A DNA stretch of 64,000 bases from Marispirochaeta sp964554875 (GTDB taxonomy: Bacteria; Spirochaetota; Spirochaetia; JC444; Marispirochaetaceae), in contig CAZKQJ010000003.1 of assembly GCA_964554875.1 (NCBI GenBank), positions 1 through 64,000 on the forward strand, given 5' to 3'. The notes below the pieces were generated by a model, which worked only from the letters and a program-made list of their open reading frames with translations, was not told where the DNA came from and made no database searches. A program made the translations under genes and the position numbers. Below are positions 34,376 through 43,611 of the stretch, in pieces. Within the stretch, counting starts at the first letter, position 1, and the number at the start of each line of letters is the position of its first letter.

Positions 34376-36616
34376 TTACCGTGGAGTTTCGGACGGGGTA
34401 ATCTCAACCAGAATTGTGTGCTGTGAGTTCCCCTTTGCCAGGGGCGTCGGCTTGAACCTGGTCAGGGTATTAATACTGGGTCCCTTGTCAACACCCTTTG
34501 CGTCCGGCCGATACCAGCCCCCCTGGGGCATGGCAGCCACCCCCTGCATAATGTCTTCCGTTATCCGGGCGGGAAGTTCCACCTGCCCGCGGTCATTCCA
34601 AACCCGCAGCATATCACCGTCGACGATGCCCCGGGGCGCCGCGTCCCTGGGATTAATCCAGACCGCCAGGGCCTCGGTTTTATGCGCCCGGTCAAGATTG
34701 GCAAAGGTCGAGTGGGTACTCCGCCTGCTGTGCCAGCCGATAAGCTGCAGGGGATACTTTTTGGTCAGTTCATCCTCCGGACCCTCCCAGGAAGGAAGGT
34801 ACTTCGGCACAGCGGGAATCTCATCGGGCCTGTTCATCCGGTAGAGACGCTCCGAGAATATCTCGATCTTCCCCGAAGGAGTGGGAAAAGGATTCTTTTC
34901 CGGGTCCCGGATCTGCTCTTCGAAGGCGATATGGGGCTTCTCGTAAACCGGGTAATAGATTCCTTTTTCCCTGAACCTTCCGTAGGAAGGAAAATCGGGT
35001 TCAGCCCTTCGGGTCTCATCCACGATAAAGCGGGCCCAGTCTTCGTAGCTTTTTCCCTGGCTGAACTCATCCCCCACACCAAGGCGATCAGCAAGCTCCC
35101 TGATCCAGTCATAGCCGGTCCGCCGCTCGAACTCCGGCTCCACCGCCTGGTTCTGGAAAATCGTATACTCCCCCAGGGTGTCCGAGGCAGCGATATCGAT
35201 GCGTTCCAGGAAGTTGGTACTGGGGAGAACGATATCCGCGTACATGGCACTGGAGGTGAGGAACTCCTCGCTAACCAGAATAAACTCGCACAGGGACTCG
35301 TCCTTCAATATGACTTCGGTGCGCCGGATGTCCGAATGCTGATTCACCAGGCAGTTTCCCGCCAGGTTGGCGATAAACTTGATGCTCGAATCGAGCTTTT
35401 CCGCGCCGATCAGCCCGTCTTCCGGCCCCAGGGACATCCCCCGGGTAATTGCCTCCGTCCACAGAAAGACCGGGATGGAAGCTGTAACAGGGTTGTACAC
35501 CGGCACCGAGGCCAGGCTGAAGCGCTTGAAGGTCCCTGCCCCGGAGGCCCAGCCGCCGGAGATGCCCACGTTGCCGGTCACTGCCGCCAGGACCGTCGCC
35601 CCCCGGACCGGCTGCTCCCCCAGGGCATGACGCTGGGGACCGTAGCCCTGGATCAGGGCCGCAGGTTTTGCACCGGCATACTCCCGGGCAAAGCTGCGTA
35701 TACGATCCGCGGGGACTCCGCAGATTGCCTCCGCCCATTCCGGGGTTTTTGGAATACCGTCCGACTCACCCAGAATATAGCTGGCCAGGGAGTTCCCTGG
35801 AGGAATCCCCGGGGGCATCTGATTTTCGTCGAAGCCCAGGCAGAAGCGGCGTACAAAATCTTCATCGTAGAGTTTTTCGCTGATCATGACCCACAGCATG
35901 GCGTCCATCAGGGCATTGTCCGTGGTAGGTCGGAGGGGTATCCACTGGTCAGCCAGGGCCTTTACCGTATCGGACCTGCGGGGGTCAACGACAATTATCC
36001 GGGCACCCTTGGTCTTGGCCTCCTTCAGGTAGGAGAAGGTCCCGGTACTGAAGATCGTTTCCGCGGGGTTGTGTCCCCAGAGAATGATCAGCTTTGAATC
36101 CTTCAGGGTCTCCCGGGAGCTTCCCGTACGGGCGGTCCCGTAGGTGTAGGGGGTGGCGTAATTGGTACAGGCGGTGCTGTAGGAGTTGTAATAGTTCAGG
36201 TAGCCCCCGCCATAGATTCCCAGCAGACGCCGGAAGAACTCCTTCTCCGCAAGTTTGCCCATGATCCCCGTGGCATAATGGATGTACCGGGACCGGGGTC
36301 CGTAGGTTTCGGTAATCCGCCGCAGCTCCCCTGCAATATGGTCCAGGGCTTCGTTCCAGGAGATCCGTTCAAAACGGCCCTCTCCCCTTTTTCCGACCCT
36401 CATCAGGGGGTATTTGAGCCTGTCCGGGTGGTAGAGACGCTTCAGGTAACTCCCGCAGCGTACGCAGGGTAACAGCTGCCTGCCTTCAGGTCCGAAGCGG
36501 CGTTTGGAACCGCTGATGCGAAGGGCCCTGTTTCCCCGTACATGGACCTCCAGAAGACAGCGTCCTCCGCAGTTATGGTTCCCGGTTGTGCTTACGATGC
36601 GTTCATCCTGCTTCAT
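34376..36616 (-). CDS. Molybdopterin oxidoreductase, DMSO reductase family catalytic subunit
   Basis: A 746-residue protein close to DmsA/YnfE. Landmarks: YHPDRLKYPLMRVGKRGEG, NSYSTACTNYATPYTYG with the serine expected to bind molybdenum, LIILWGHNPAETIF and the C-terminal HSRRSTHS. The N-terminal iron-sulfur motif reads GNHNCGGRC, where relatives have a Cys in place of Gly12; Cys16, Cys20, Cys51 and Cys54 remain, so Cys54 may substitute. There is no Tat signal, no electron-transfer subunit and no membrane anchor gene nearby, so it may be cytoplasmic. mobA, divergent from it, supplies the dinucleotide cofactor. Confidence 0.87.
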   Translation of the reverse strand: MKQDERIVSTTGNHNCGGRCLLEVHVRGNRALRISGSKRRFGPEGRQLLPCVRCGSYLKRLYHPDRLKYPLMRVGKRGEGRFERISWNEALDHIAGELRRITETYGPRSRYIHYATGIMGKLAEKEFFRRLLGIYGGGYLNYYNSYSTACTNYATPYTYGTARTGSSRETLKDSKLIILWGHNPAETIFSTGTFSYLKEAKTKGARIIVVDPRRSDTVKALADQWIPLRPTTDNALMDAMLWVMISEKLYDEDFVRRFCLGFDENQMPPGIPPGNSLASYILGESDGIPKTPEWAEAICGVPADRIRSFAREYAGAKPAALIQGYGPQRHALGEQPVRGATVLAAVTGNVGISGGWASGAGTFKRFSLASVPVYNPVTASIPVFLWTEAITRGMSLGPEDGLIGAEKLDSSIKFIANLAGNCLVNQHSDIRRTEVILKDESLCEFILVSEEFLTSSAMYADIVLPSTNFLERIDIAASDTLGEYTIFQNQAVEPEFERRTGYDWIRELADRLGVGDEFSQGKSYEDWARFIVDETRRAEPDFPSYGRFREKGIYYPVYEKPHIAFEEQIRDPEKNPFPTPSGKIEIFSERLYRMNRPDEIPAVPKYLPSWEGPEDELTKKYPLQLIGWHSRRSTHSTFANLDRAHKTEALAVWINPRDAAPRGIVDGDMLRVWNDRGQVELPARITEDIMQGVAAMPQGGWYRPDAKGVDKGPSINTLTRFKPTPLAKGNSQHTILVEITPSETPR

Positions 36617-36696
36617 TGCCGCTGATTATTCCATGAAAAAGGGAACTCGTCAAAACGCTATCGCCACACTGGTCTGTTACAGGGTATGCTCGGTTC

Positions 36697-37395
36697 ATGG
36701 TGCAGGGTTCAGCTCAGACAGTCTCCGCCTCTGCTGTAATCCTGGCTGGAGGCTCAAGCAGCCGGATGGGCCGGGACAAGGCAAGGCTCACCTTCAATAC
36801 CGAAACCTTCCTTCAAGGGCTGGTTCGGCGTATGAGTCCGGTATTTCGCGAGCTCATCATCGTCGCCGACAGACCGGAGCGGTATAATCATCCTCCGGCT
36901 CACTGCGTTTCCGATATCTTTCCCGCCATGGGTCCTCTGGCAGGCATTCATGCCGGACTTAGCGCTGCACAGCATGAGTGTGCCTTTGTAACAGCCTGCG
37001 ACATGCCTTTTTTCGATGCCGGTCTTGCAGCATTTCTTCTGGAACAGGTCGAAGGACATGATGCTGTGGTTCCCTGCAGCGGCGGCTTTACCGAACCACT
37101 GTGCGCGGTCTATGCAAAATCAGCCATGACGAAGATGGAGGGGTATCTCCGTTCAGGGCGCGGATCGGTCAACAATTTCCTTGACCGGGTAAATACCCTC
37201 TATGTTCCGGAACAGGAAATCAGGCGCATGGCGAATCCCGACAGGGTCTTCTTCAATATGAACACCCCCGGGGATTACCTGCGCCTGCTTTCAGAAATCC
37301 CGCCCGGGGATGTTCAGGCCGCCCCGCTCCGTTCGATTCCCAGCTCCAGTCCCCGAAGCTCCGCCATACCCCGCAAAAGCCCGATGGCCGAATAG
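36697..37395 (+). CDS. mobA: Molybdenum cofactor guanylyltransferase MobA
   Basis: A 232-residue nucleotidyltransferase. The GTP-binding signature LAGGSSSRMGRDKARL is near residue 16, followed by MGPLAGIHAGL and TACDMPFFDAGL. It attaches GMP to molybdopterin for the DMSO reductase family enzyme encoded divergently upstream. The family is usually about 195-205 residues; the last ~27 residues here are low-complexity and are read antisense to the end of uxuA, an overlap of 82 bp, suggesting loss of an earlier stop. Confidence 0.9.
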   Translation: MVQGSAQTVSASAVILAGGSSSRMGRDKARLTFNTETFLQGLVRRMSPVFRELIIVADRPERYNHPPAHCVSDIFPAMGPLAGIHAGLSAAQHECAFVTACDMPFFDAGLAAFLLEQVEGHDAVVPCSGGFTEPLCAVYAKSAMTKMEGYLRSGRGSVNNFLDRVNTLYVPEQEIRRMANPDRVFFNMNTPGDYLRLLSEIPPGDVQAAPLRSIPSSSPRSSAIPRKSPMAE

Positions 37396-38528
37396 CCGGG
37401 ATTTGTTTTCTTGTTCAGATCATCGAGAATGGTGTGTCCATGGTCAGCCCGCATGGGAATATGGGGGTCCCGCCGTCCCAGGGCGATGCGCAGCTTCTCC
37501 TCTTTCAGTATGGCTCGCATGACCCGGAACATATCCACGTTTCCCTGCAGATGGGCGGCCTCAAAAAAGCTTCCGTTCGGCTCCCGCTGGGTGCTGCGCA
37601 GGTGGGCAAAGTTGAGCTTGGACCCGTACTTTTCCACCATACGAACCAGATCGTTGTCGCCGCGTACTCCGTAGGACCCTGTACAGAGGGTAAACCCGTT
37701 GTAAACAGTGTCATACACACTCAGGATCTGACGCAGATCCTCCTCCGTACTGACAATGCGGGGCAGACCGAACAAAGGATAGGGTGGATCATCGGGATGG
37801 ATCGCCAGCTTTACATCCGACTCTATGGCCACCGGTACTATCTGCTGCAGAAAACAGGCAAGGTTGCTGCGAAGGCGTGAGTCATTCACGTTCCGGTAGG
37901 CATTGAGCTTTTCCTGAAACTGGGCCAGGGAGTACCCCTCCTGTCCCCCGGGAAGACCGGCGATGATATTATGCTGCAGAACCTCTTTCTGCTCCTCCGT
38001 CATCCTTTCAAAGTATTCCCGGGCCGCCTGCTGCCGCGCCTCACTGTAATCCTGTGCCGCACCGGGCCTTTTGAGCATAAACAGGTCGAAGGCCGCAAAG
38101 GCATCCACATCGAAGCGAAGGGCCAGAGAGCCGTCTTCGAGCTCGAACTCAAGGTCCGTTCTGGTCCAGTCCAGTACGGGCATAAAGTTATAGCAGACCG
38201 TCTTTACGCCGATCGCCCCCACATTACGGATACTCTGCTTGTAATTCTCGATGTATCTCTCGCGCCCGGGAAGTCCCAGCTTGATATCCTCGTGAACGGG
38301 AATGCTCTCCACCACCGACCAGCTGAGCCCCCGGTTTCGCGCAGGGCTGAGGCTGTCGTCCCACTCAATCATCCGTTTCCGCTCCTGCAGGGCCTCCAGG
38401 GGCCACACATCGCCGATGGGGATATCCTGAAGGGACGTCACTATCCCCGTCGCTCCGGCCTGACGAATATCGCTCAGGCTTACCGGATCCTCCGGTCCGT
38501 ACCATCTCCAGGTCTGTTCCATGCTCAT
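37314..38528 (-). CDS. uxuA: Mannonate dehydratase
   Basis: A 404-residue enzyme that dehydrates D-mannonate to 2-keto-3-deoxygluconate in hexuronate breakdown. Typical UxuA segments: WRWYGPEDPVSLSDIRQAGA at the N-terminus, WSVVESIPVHEDIK, CYNFMPVLDWTRTDL, LAIHPDDPPYPLFGLPRIV, LCTGSYGVRGDNDL, HLRST and PMRADHGHTILDD, including the metal-binding His, Cys and Asp residues. A GntR regulator gene lies 19 bp upstream on the same strand. The other uronate genes are not in this window. Confidence 0.94.
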   Translation of the reverse strand: MSMEQTWRWYGPEDPVSLSDIRQAGATGIVTSLQDIPIGDVWPLEALQERKRMIEWDDSLSPARNRGLSWSVVESIPVHEDIKLGLPGRERYIENYKQSIRNVGAIGVKTVCYNFMPVLDWTRTDLEFELEDGSLALRFDVDAFAAFDLFMLKRPGAAQDYSEARQQAAREYFERMTEEQKEVLQHNIIAGLPGGQEGYSLAQFQEKLNAYRNVNDSRLRSNLACFLQQIVPVAIESDVKLAIHPDDPPYPLFGLPRIVSTEEDLRQILSVYDTVYNGFTLCTGSYGVRGDNDLVRMVEKYGSKLNFAHLRSTQREPNGSFFEAAHLQGNVDMFRVMRAILKEEKLRIALGRRDPHIPMRADHGHTILDDLNKKTNPGYSAIGLLRGMAELRGLELGIERSGAA

Positions 38529-38547
38529 TCTTTTCTCTCCTGTGATT

Positions 38548-39222
38548 TCAAGTGTTCTGGGACTTCAGCATTTTGAGCTCGTTTTCCAGTCCCCTATTAA
38601 TGTGCTGTTCCAGCATTGCTACCACCTCTTCTTCCGACGAGGAAAAGAGCGCCTCCACCAGTGCCTGATGATCCCCGATATGGCGGGTAGAGGAGTTCTT
38701 CCAGGTTCTGAGGGCATTCCAGAAGAAGAGCTTTTTCAGGTTTATGCGCTCGTACATCCGGCTCATGAGGGGAGATCCGGCAAGGTCGACTATTTCCATG
38801 TGCAGGCGGTAATGAAGCTCTCCGAATTCATAAAGGTCCCCTTCAGGATCAAGATCGATCCCGTCGCACTGGGCGGCAATCTTCAGAAGATCCGAAGGAT
38901 CGATCTGTTCCCGGTTCCTGACAACCTCCCGTGCAGCTTCAAGCTCGAAAAGACGACGCAGACGATAGCGGTCCTGTACTGTCCCAGGAGTCTCCTCCGG
39001 AACCCTGACCCCCCAGTGGGGAACATTCTCCACCAGCCCGTCATTCTCCAGCTGCCGCAGGGCGGCCCGGACGGTAATGACCGCCGCATCCACCTTTGTA
39101 GCCAGCGTACGCTGGGAGAGAAAGGTATTCAGGGGAATACCGCCCTGGAGAATCAGGTCCTTGAGCCGCTCATAGACGATCTCTTCCTTGGTTTTTGGTC
39201 GTTCCAGTTTCCGTGGCTCCAT
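38548..39222 (-). CDS. GntR-family regulator, FCD type, of the uxuA operon
   Basis: About 224 residues from the ATG at 39220-39222, which has GGGGAGG upstream. The winged helix is at about 10-75 (YERLKDLILQGGIPLN, VRAALRQLENDGLVE) and the FCD domain follows (FELEAAREVV, FGELHYRLHMEIVDLAGS, HIGDHQALVEAL). Relatives such as UxuR and ExuR control uronate genes. It precedes uxuA in one operon and probably autoregulates through the palindrome at 39254-39270. Confidence 0.87.
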   Translation of the reverse strand: MEPRKLERPKTKEEIVYERLKDLILQGGIPLNTFLSQRTLATKVDAAVITVRAALRQLENDGLVENVPHWGVRVPEETPGTVQDRYRLRRLFELEAAREVVRNREQIDPSDLLKIAAQCDGIDLDPEGDLYEFGELHYRLHMEIVDLAGSPLMSRMYERINLKKLFFWNALRTWKNSSTRHIGDHQALVEALFSSSEEEVVAMLEQHINRGLENELKMLKSQNT

Positions 39223-39253
39223 TACACCTCCCCTGGTCGCATACGATTTAACT

Positions 39254-39270
39254 GTTAAAACAGTTTTAAC
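39254..39270. promoter_or_regulatory. Perfect palindromic operator upstream of the GntR-uxuA operon
   Basis: GTTAAAAC-A-GTTTTAAC is a perfect 8-1-8 palindrome, 32 bp before the GntR start codon. Its size and place fit an operator for the adjacent FCD regulator. Confidence 0.65.
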
Positions 39271-39328
39271 GATAATTTTTGAACGAGTCAAGGGACAAAC
39301 GGAGTAAATACCGGGGAGATTCTTCCAT

Positions 39329-39475
39329 ACTGTTCAGAATCGTGGGGATAAAGGAGAATTAAAACATTATAGGGACCGAAATTATCCGCTTCTCCGTACC
39401 GAATCAGCGATTTTTTTCCAGAATCACGGTCCTCCGCGATGGAAAAGGGATCCTATCCCCACGGTTCGAGACACT
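39329..39475. repeat. MITE-like element, copy 1 (147 bp)
   Basis: The left end reads ACTGTTCAGAATCGTGGGGA and the right end, read inverted, AGTGTCTCGAACCGTGGGGA. The ends match copy 2 (44571-44715) and the lengths are within 2 bp. The interior differs from copy 2 and encodes nothing. No clear target duplication is seen. It begins 6 bp beyond the stop of the cyclase gene. Confidence 0.65.
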
Positions 39476-39480
39476 ATCGA

Positions 39481-41148
39481 CTATTTCGAGGTCAGGATCT
39501 CCACCCCGTTCCAGTTTTCCGGAGGCGGATCCTTCAGGTAGCGGTCGCAGCGCTCGATATAGAGGGAAGCCAGAAAATCGGCTGGGTCGAGGCGCAGCAC
39601 CGCTTCGAAATACTGCCGGGCGCCGGAAAAATCCTGCCGATAATAGCGAGACATGGCGGCGTGGTGAATGCGCAGGAGCTGCTCCTGTTTCGGGTTGAGA
39701 CGTTTTCCATAGGCGGTATAGATATTCTCTCCGATGGTCTTACCCTTGACCTGAACCTTGTCCACCAGGCGGCAGGGATAGGTGTCCTTGACCTTGCGGT
39801 AGACACTCTCGGAAAAGATAACATCCTGCTTGTAGGGTTTGGTAAGCCCCTCCAGCCGGGAGCCCAGATTGACCATGTCTCCGATCACCGTGTAATCCAT
39901 CTTCTTCTGGCTGCCGATATTGCCCACGGTAACCACGCCATAGTTGATGCCGATTCCGGTTATGAACTTCGGCTTGCCCTTCTCCTCCTGGGAACGGTTG
40001 AACTCCTTCAGGGCCTCCTGCATTTTCAGGGCTACCGCCACAGCGTTCAGGGCATCGTTCTTGTGTTTTACCGGGGCACCAAAAAAGGCCATGATTGCGT
40101 CGCCGATATACTTGTCGATGATGCCGCCGTGGTCCATTATTATATCCACCATGATCTCAAAGTAAGCATTCAGGGCGTTCACCAGTTCATCTGGCATATA
40201 GCCCTCGGAAATGGTGGTAAAGGAGCGGATGTCGGAAAAGAGTACAGCCAGTACCCGGTTTTCCCCAACCAGCATGGACTCGGGATTGGAAAAAAGGGAA
40301 TCGATAACATCCTTGGGAACGTATTTCTGAAAGATATTGCGGATCTTGTGTTCGTTCTTCTGAGCAAGCACCGCCTTGAAGGCGAATCCCTTGATCTGGT
40401 TGTAGGCCTTCTGCAGTTCCTCCACCATTATGTTGAAGGTATGTGCCAGATCTCCAATTTCATCTTTATATTCCACAGCCACTCTGGCGGAAAGATCGTT
40501 ATTGGAAATTATCCCCCTCATGGTAGCGACAACCCGGCGCAGGGGACCGGTAAGAATCCCCGCAAAAAAGAAGAGCAGGAACAGGGAGACGAGAATCGCC
40601 CCGCCCAGAACATAGGCGTTCCGAACAAGGATCTCCCGAACCTCACGGTAAAAGGCAGCCTCATCCTCCGATACCACAACAAACCACTGAAAAGGGGTAA
40701 AGCGGAAGGCATGCCCGACCCGGTTTGAACCGTTCAGTGAAAAATCGATCCAGCCGGAAGCATCGCGGTTTATAAGACTTTGGAACTCCTCCCGATCCTC
40801 GGGACCAAAGCCCAGCTCCGCGGTGCTCAACTCAAGATCGGGCTCCCCCTCATAGGATACCGCGAGGATCAGTTCCGTCGGGGTCCGGACCACCGATTCG
40901 GCATAGGCCTCCATAGCGTCTTTGGCAACCGCCACATATTCCTCTTCCTCGGAAAGTTCATTTGTCACCAGCAGGTTCCACTGGCTTTCCATGTACTTGT
41001 TCAGCTCCTGGGCCTTGAAGCCAAGGGAGGACATGGCAATACGAGTCATACCGCTGCGGGCGGAGTATGAACTTATGGTACCGCTAATAAGAAGAGCGGC
41101 AACCAGAAGAGGTACAACAACCAATACTATTTTTGTGCGAATACTCAC
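39481..41148 (-). CDS. Membrane-bound class III adenylate/guanylate cyclase
   Basis: I start at GTG 41146-41148 (VSIRTKIVLVV), with AGGGTAGG upstream, giving 555 residues. A membrane segment is followed by an extracytoplasmic sensor domain (Cache-like, about 30-205), a second membrane segment (NAYVLGGAILVSLFLLFFFA), a HAMP linker (GPLRRVVATMRGI) and a class III cyclase domain: VLFSDIRSFTTIS with metal Asp, YIGDAIMAFFGAP with the second Asp, INYGVVTVGNIGSQ and DYTVIGDMVNLGSRLEGL. The C-terminal 60 residues look TPR-like. It should make a cyclic nucleotide in response to an outside signal. It diverges from the coiled-coil protein gene. Confidence 0.88.
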   Translation of the reverse strand: MSIRTKIVLVVVPLLVAALLISGTISSYSARSGMTRIAMSSLGFKAQELNKYMESQWNLLVTNELSEEEEYVAVAKDAMEAYAESVVRTPTELILAVSYEGEPDLELSTAELGFGPEDREEFQSLINRDASGWIDFSLNGSNRVGHAFRFTPFQWFVVVSEDEAAFYREVREILVRNAYVLGGAILVSLFLLFFFAGILTGPLRRVVATMRGIISNNDLSARVAVEYKDEIGDLAHTFNIMVEELQKAYNQIKGFAFKAVLAQKNEHKIRNIFQKYVPKDVIDSLFSNPESMLVGENRVLAVLFSDIRSFTTISEGYMPDELVNALNAYFEIMVDIIMDHGGIIDKYIGDAIMAFFGAPVKHKNDALNAVAVALKMQEALKEFNRSQEEKGKPKFITGIGINYGVVTVGNIGSQKKMDYTVIGDMVNLGSRLEGLTKPYKQDVIFSESVYRKVKDTYPCRLVDKVQVKGKTIGENIYTAYGKRLNPKQEQLLRIHHAAMSRYYRQDFSGARQYFEAVLRLDPADFLASLYIERCDRYLKDPPPENWNGVEILTSK

Positions 41149-41295
41149 CTTGAATATACCTACCCTTAAAACATCGGTCGGCGGCCATGAGTTCTTAATG
41201 CCGGAAAATCTGTTGAGTTCCAAAAATTGCTTTACACTAACAGCCTTCCCTGCCGATACTAGAAGCGGAAATCTGTTCATGTCCGGGGAGTAAGA

Positions 41296-43611
41296 ATGGC
41301 AAGTCCCGATCCGACGGTCTCAGAACCGGAAGCATATAACGATTTACTCACAGAAGAGACATCCATATCCGAAGAAGACCGTCGGGAGATCCTCTCAGAC
41401 ATAGAGGAGGTTGTGCGGAAAAACCGGATAACCGTCAGCGATGATCTTTTCCGTATCCGGCCCCAGAAAAGCGGGGTGCTTCTCCCTACATTGATAAACA
41501 TTCTGGCCATTGCGGCAGTTGGCGCCGTCTTCTTCTATTCCGCCCGCTTTTTTGAAGCCCGGCAGGAGACCATGTCCCTGCAGGTAAGCTCGGTCAGGGG
41601 AGCGGAGGGCCGGCTCCTTGAGGAGCTGAAACGTGAATCCGCGGAACAGATTGCCAGAAAAGAAGAAGAGATAAACCGTATCCAGGACGAGCTCCTCCGA
41701 ATCGAGTCCCAGGCCAGGACCCTGCAGACAGATTTTGAGAGCGCCTTGCAGCAGCGCGAAGCTGAGCTGCGGGCCGAACTGGAACAGGAACTCGCGGCGG
41801 AACGGATCAGATTGCAGGCCCTGGATATTACCCCCGCAGAACTGGATACCCGTCTGCGGGAGTTCGAAATTCAAAAACAGCAGGAACTTCAGCAGCGGCT
41901 CGAGGAGTTCCGTATCCAGATGCGGGCAGAGATGGCGGAAAGGGAGGAGGAACTGCAGCAGGCCAGGGTTGCGGCAAACCAGATTCTCGACGAGGCCAAG
42001 GCCGAGCGGGAAGCGATCCTCCAAGAAGCCGCCGAGCGGGAGACCCGTCTTGCCGAGCGTTACGAGGCCGAGCGTCTGGCCCTGGTGGAGGCATCTTCTG
42101 CGGCACAGCAGCGCCTTGAGGAGATTGCCCGGAGGCAGGAGACAGAAAACCTGCTGACTGACCAGATCCTCGCCTCCTACCGGTCAATCATGACCAGCAT
42201 GCGAAACAGAGAGTTCCGAAAAGCCCTGGAACAGATTGGTACCCTGCAGAATCTACTGGAGGATCCCAGGATCGACGATCTTCCACGAATCGCCCGGCGG
42301 AGGGAGGTGGAGCGTTTTGTTCTTTCCACCCTGCGCGGGGACATAGAAACCGAGATGAACGCTGAAAGCGCCGACACTGGCAGCCTCGTAAACGCCGCCC
42401 AGCGGCTTTTTAATACCCGGGAGCTTATCAGCCGGGGTGAAACCGCCCTTGAAGCCGGCCGGGAAGCGGAGGCCCGGGACCTGTTTCAGGAAGCGATTGC
42501 AGCCCTTCCATCGGTCCGGTCTGCGGTTGCGCGAATTGAGGAGCTTGAAGCCCGGGAACGCCGAAGCCGGGCCCTGGAATACCTGGAACAGGGAGACCTC
42601 CTTATAAGCAGGGGGGATCCCGTGGAGGCGATTCAGGCCTATCGGAATGCTGCCTTGTCGATCGCCGGAGGAAACGACGATACCCTTCGCGACACACTGG
42701 ACCGCTTGCAGGAAACCGTGACACAACAAACCGGTGCTGTCCTGAGAGCGGAAAACGAGTCGGAACTGAGTGAACTGCGCAGGGAGTACGAAGAGCGTAT
42801 CCTTGAACTTACGGAAATCTCCCTGGCCTCGGAAGAGCAGACCAGCGGCCGCCTTGCCCAGGCCCTGAACAGGGTTGAAGAACTTGAAGGACGGCTCGAT
42901 CAGGGGAACAGGAAAATCCGGGAACTTGAAGCCTCCCTTCAGCAGGAACGCGACCTCATTGCGGAGGGAAGAGATATCCTGGAGAGGGAACGCCGGGAAG
43001 CAGCGGAGTACCAGGCCACCATTGCCTCCCTTGAACAGGAGATCCGGGAACTCAAGGATACGCCCCGTGGGGTCGATCCGGAGGCCGCCGCCTCTCTGCA
43101 GGCGGAGTACCAGGCTGAACTTCAGAAAAAAGAGACCCGTATCAGCGAACTTAGCGATCGCCTCAGCAGCACCCAGGCCAGTCTTGCCCGCACGGAGGAA
43201 CGCCTGACCCGCTCCCAGGAACAGCGCCAGCAGCTGGAAGAGGACCTGAACGCCGCTGTGATCGAGCTGGTGGATGTGGTTACCCAGCGGCAGGGAGACG
43301 AGCGTTACACCGCCCTGGCCAGGAACTACGCAAATTATCAGTCAAGACTGGATTCCCTTCTTTCCGGCAGCACCTCGGCTGATTATCGTGAAGCCGAGGA
43401 TCTTTTAAACAGATTCTACCAGGAACAGTCGGTGCGGCAGGTGTTTCCGAACCTTGCACAGTACAGCTCCCGGATCATGGAAAAAAGGATCGAGGCGGCG
43501 GAAAAACAGGCACGGGAAGAAGTTTTTACAGCCGCCAGAAAATACGCCGGAGAGGACGAACTCGTTCTGCGGGCCATAGAAAAAATCAGGGATCTTGCAC
43601 AGAAGGAGTAA
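41296..43611 (+). CDS. Large membrane-anchored coiled-coil protein
   Basis: A 771-residue protein starting at ATG with GGGGAG upstream. An acidic cytoplasmic N-terminus (~60 residues) leads to one membrane segment (LINILAIAAVGAVFFYSARF, about 67-86), then very long Glu/Arg/Gln-rich coiled coils (about 95-290 and 480-660). Between them is a helical stretch with TPR-like pairs (GREAEARDLFQEAIAAL and GDPVEAIQAYRNAAL). I recognise no enzyme motif. Such proteins often organise the envelope or cytoskeleton. It shares a 147-bp divergent promoter region with the cyclase gene. Confidence 0.78.
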   Translation: MASPDPTVSEPEAYNDLLTEETSISEEDRREILSDIEEVVRKNRITVSDDLFRIRPQKSGVLLPTLINILAIAAVGAVFFYSARFFEARQETMSLQVSSVRGAEGRLLEELKRESAEQIARKEEEINRIQDELLRIESQARTLQTDFESALQQREAELRAELEQELAAERIRLQALDITPAELDTRLREFEIQKQQELQQRLEEFRIQMRAEMAEREEELQQARVAANQILDEAKAEREAILQEAAERETRLAERYEAERLALVEASSAAQQRLEEIARRQETENLLTDQILASYRSIMTSMRNREFRKALEQIGTLQNLLEDPRIDDLPRIARRREVERFVLSTLRGDIETEMNAESADTGSLVNAAQRLFNTRELISRGETALEAGREAEARDLFQEAIAALPSVRSAVARIEELEARERRSRALEYLEQGDLLISRGDPVEAIQAYRNAALSIAGGNDDTLRDTLDRLQETVTQQTGAVLRAENESELSELRREYEERILELTEISLASEEQTSGRLAQALNRVEELEGRLDQGNRKIRELEASLQQERDLIAEGRDILERERREAAEYQATIASLEQEIRELKDTPRGVDPEAAASLQAEYQAELQKKETRISELSDRLSSTQASLARTEERLTRSQEQRQQLEEDLNAAVIELVDVVTQRQGDERYTALARNYANYQSRLDSLLSGSTSADYREAEDLLNRFYQEQSVRQVFPNLAQYSSRIMEKRIEAAEKQAREEVFTAARKYAGEDELVLRAIEKIRDLAQKE

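Noticed and set aside
33106..36097. Long plus-strand open frames antisense to rtcB and the molybdoenzyme
   Set aside because: They have no recognisable domain or ribosome binding site, and the opposite strand encodes clear conserved proteins. High GC content explains them.
39439..40728. 429-codon plus-strand frame over the cyclase gene
   Set aside because: It is antisense to conserved cyclase motifs and shows no protein-family features.
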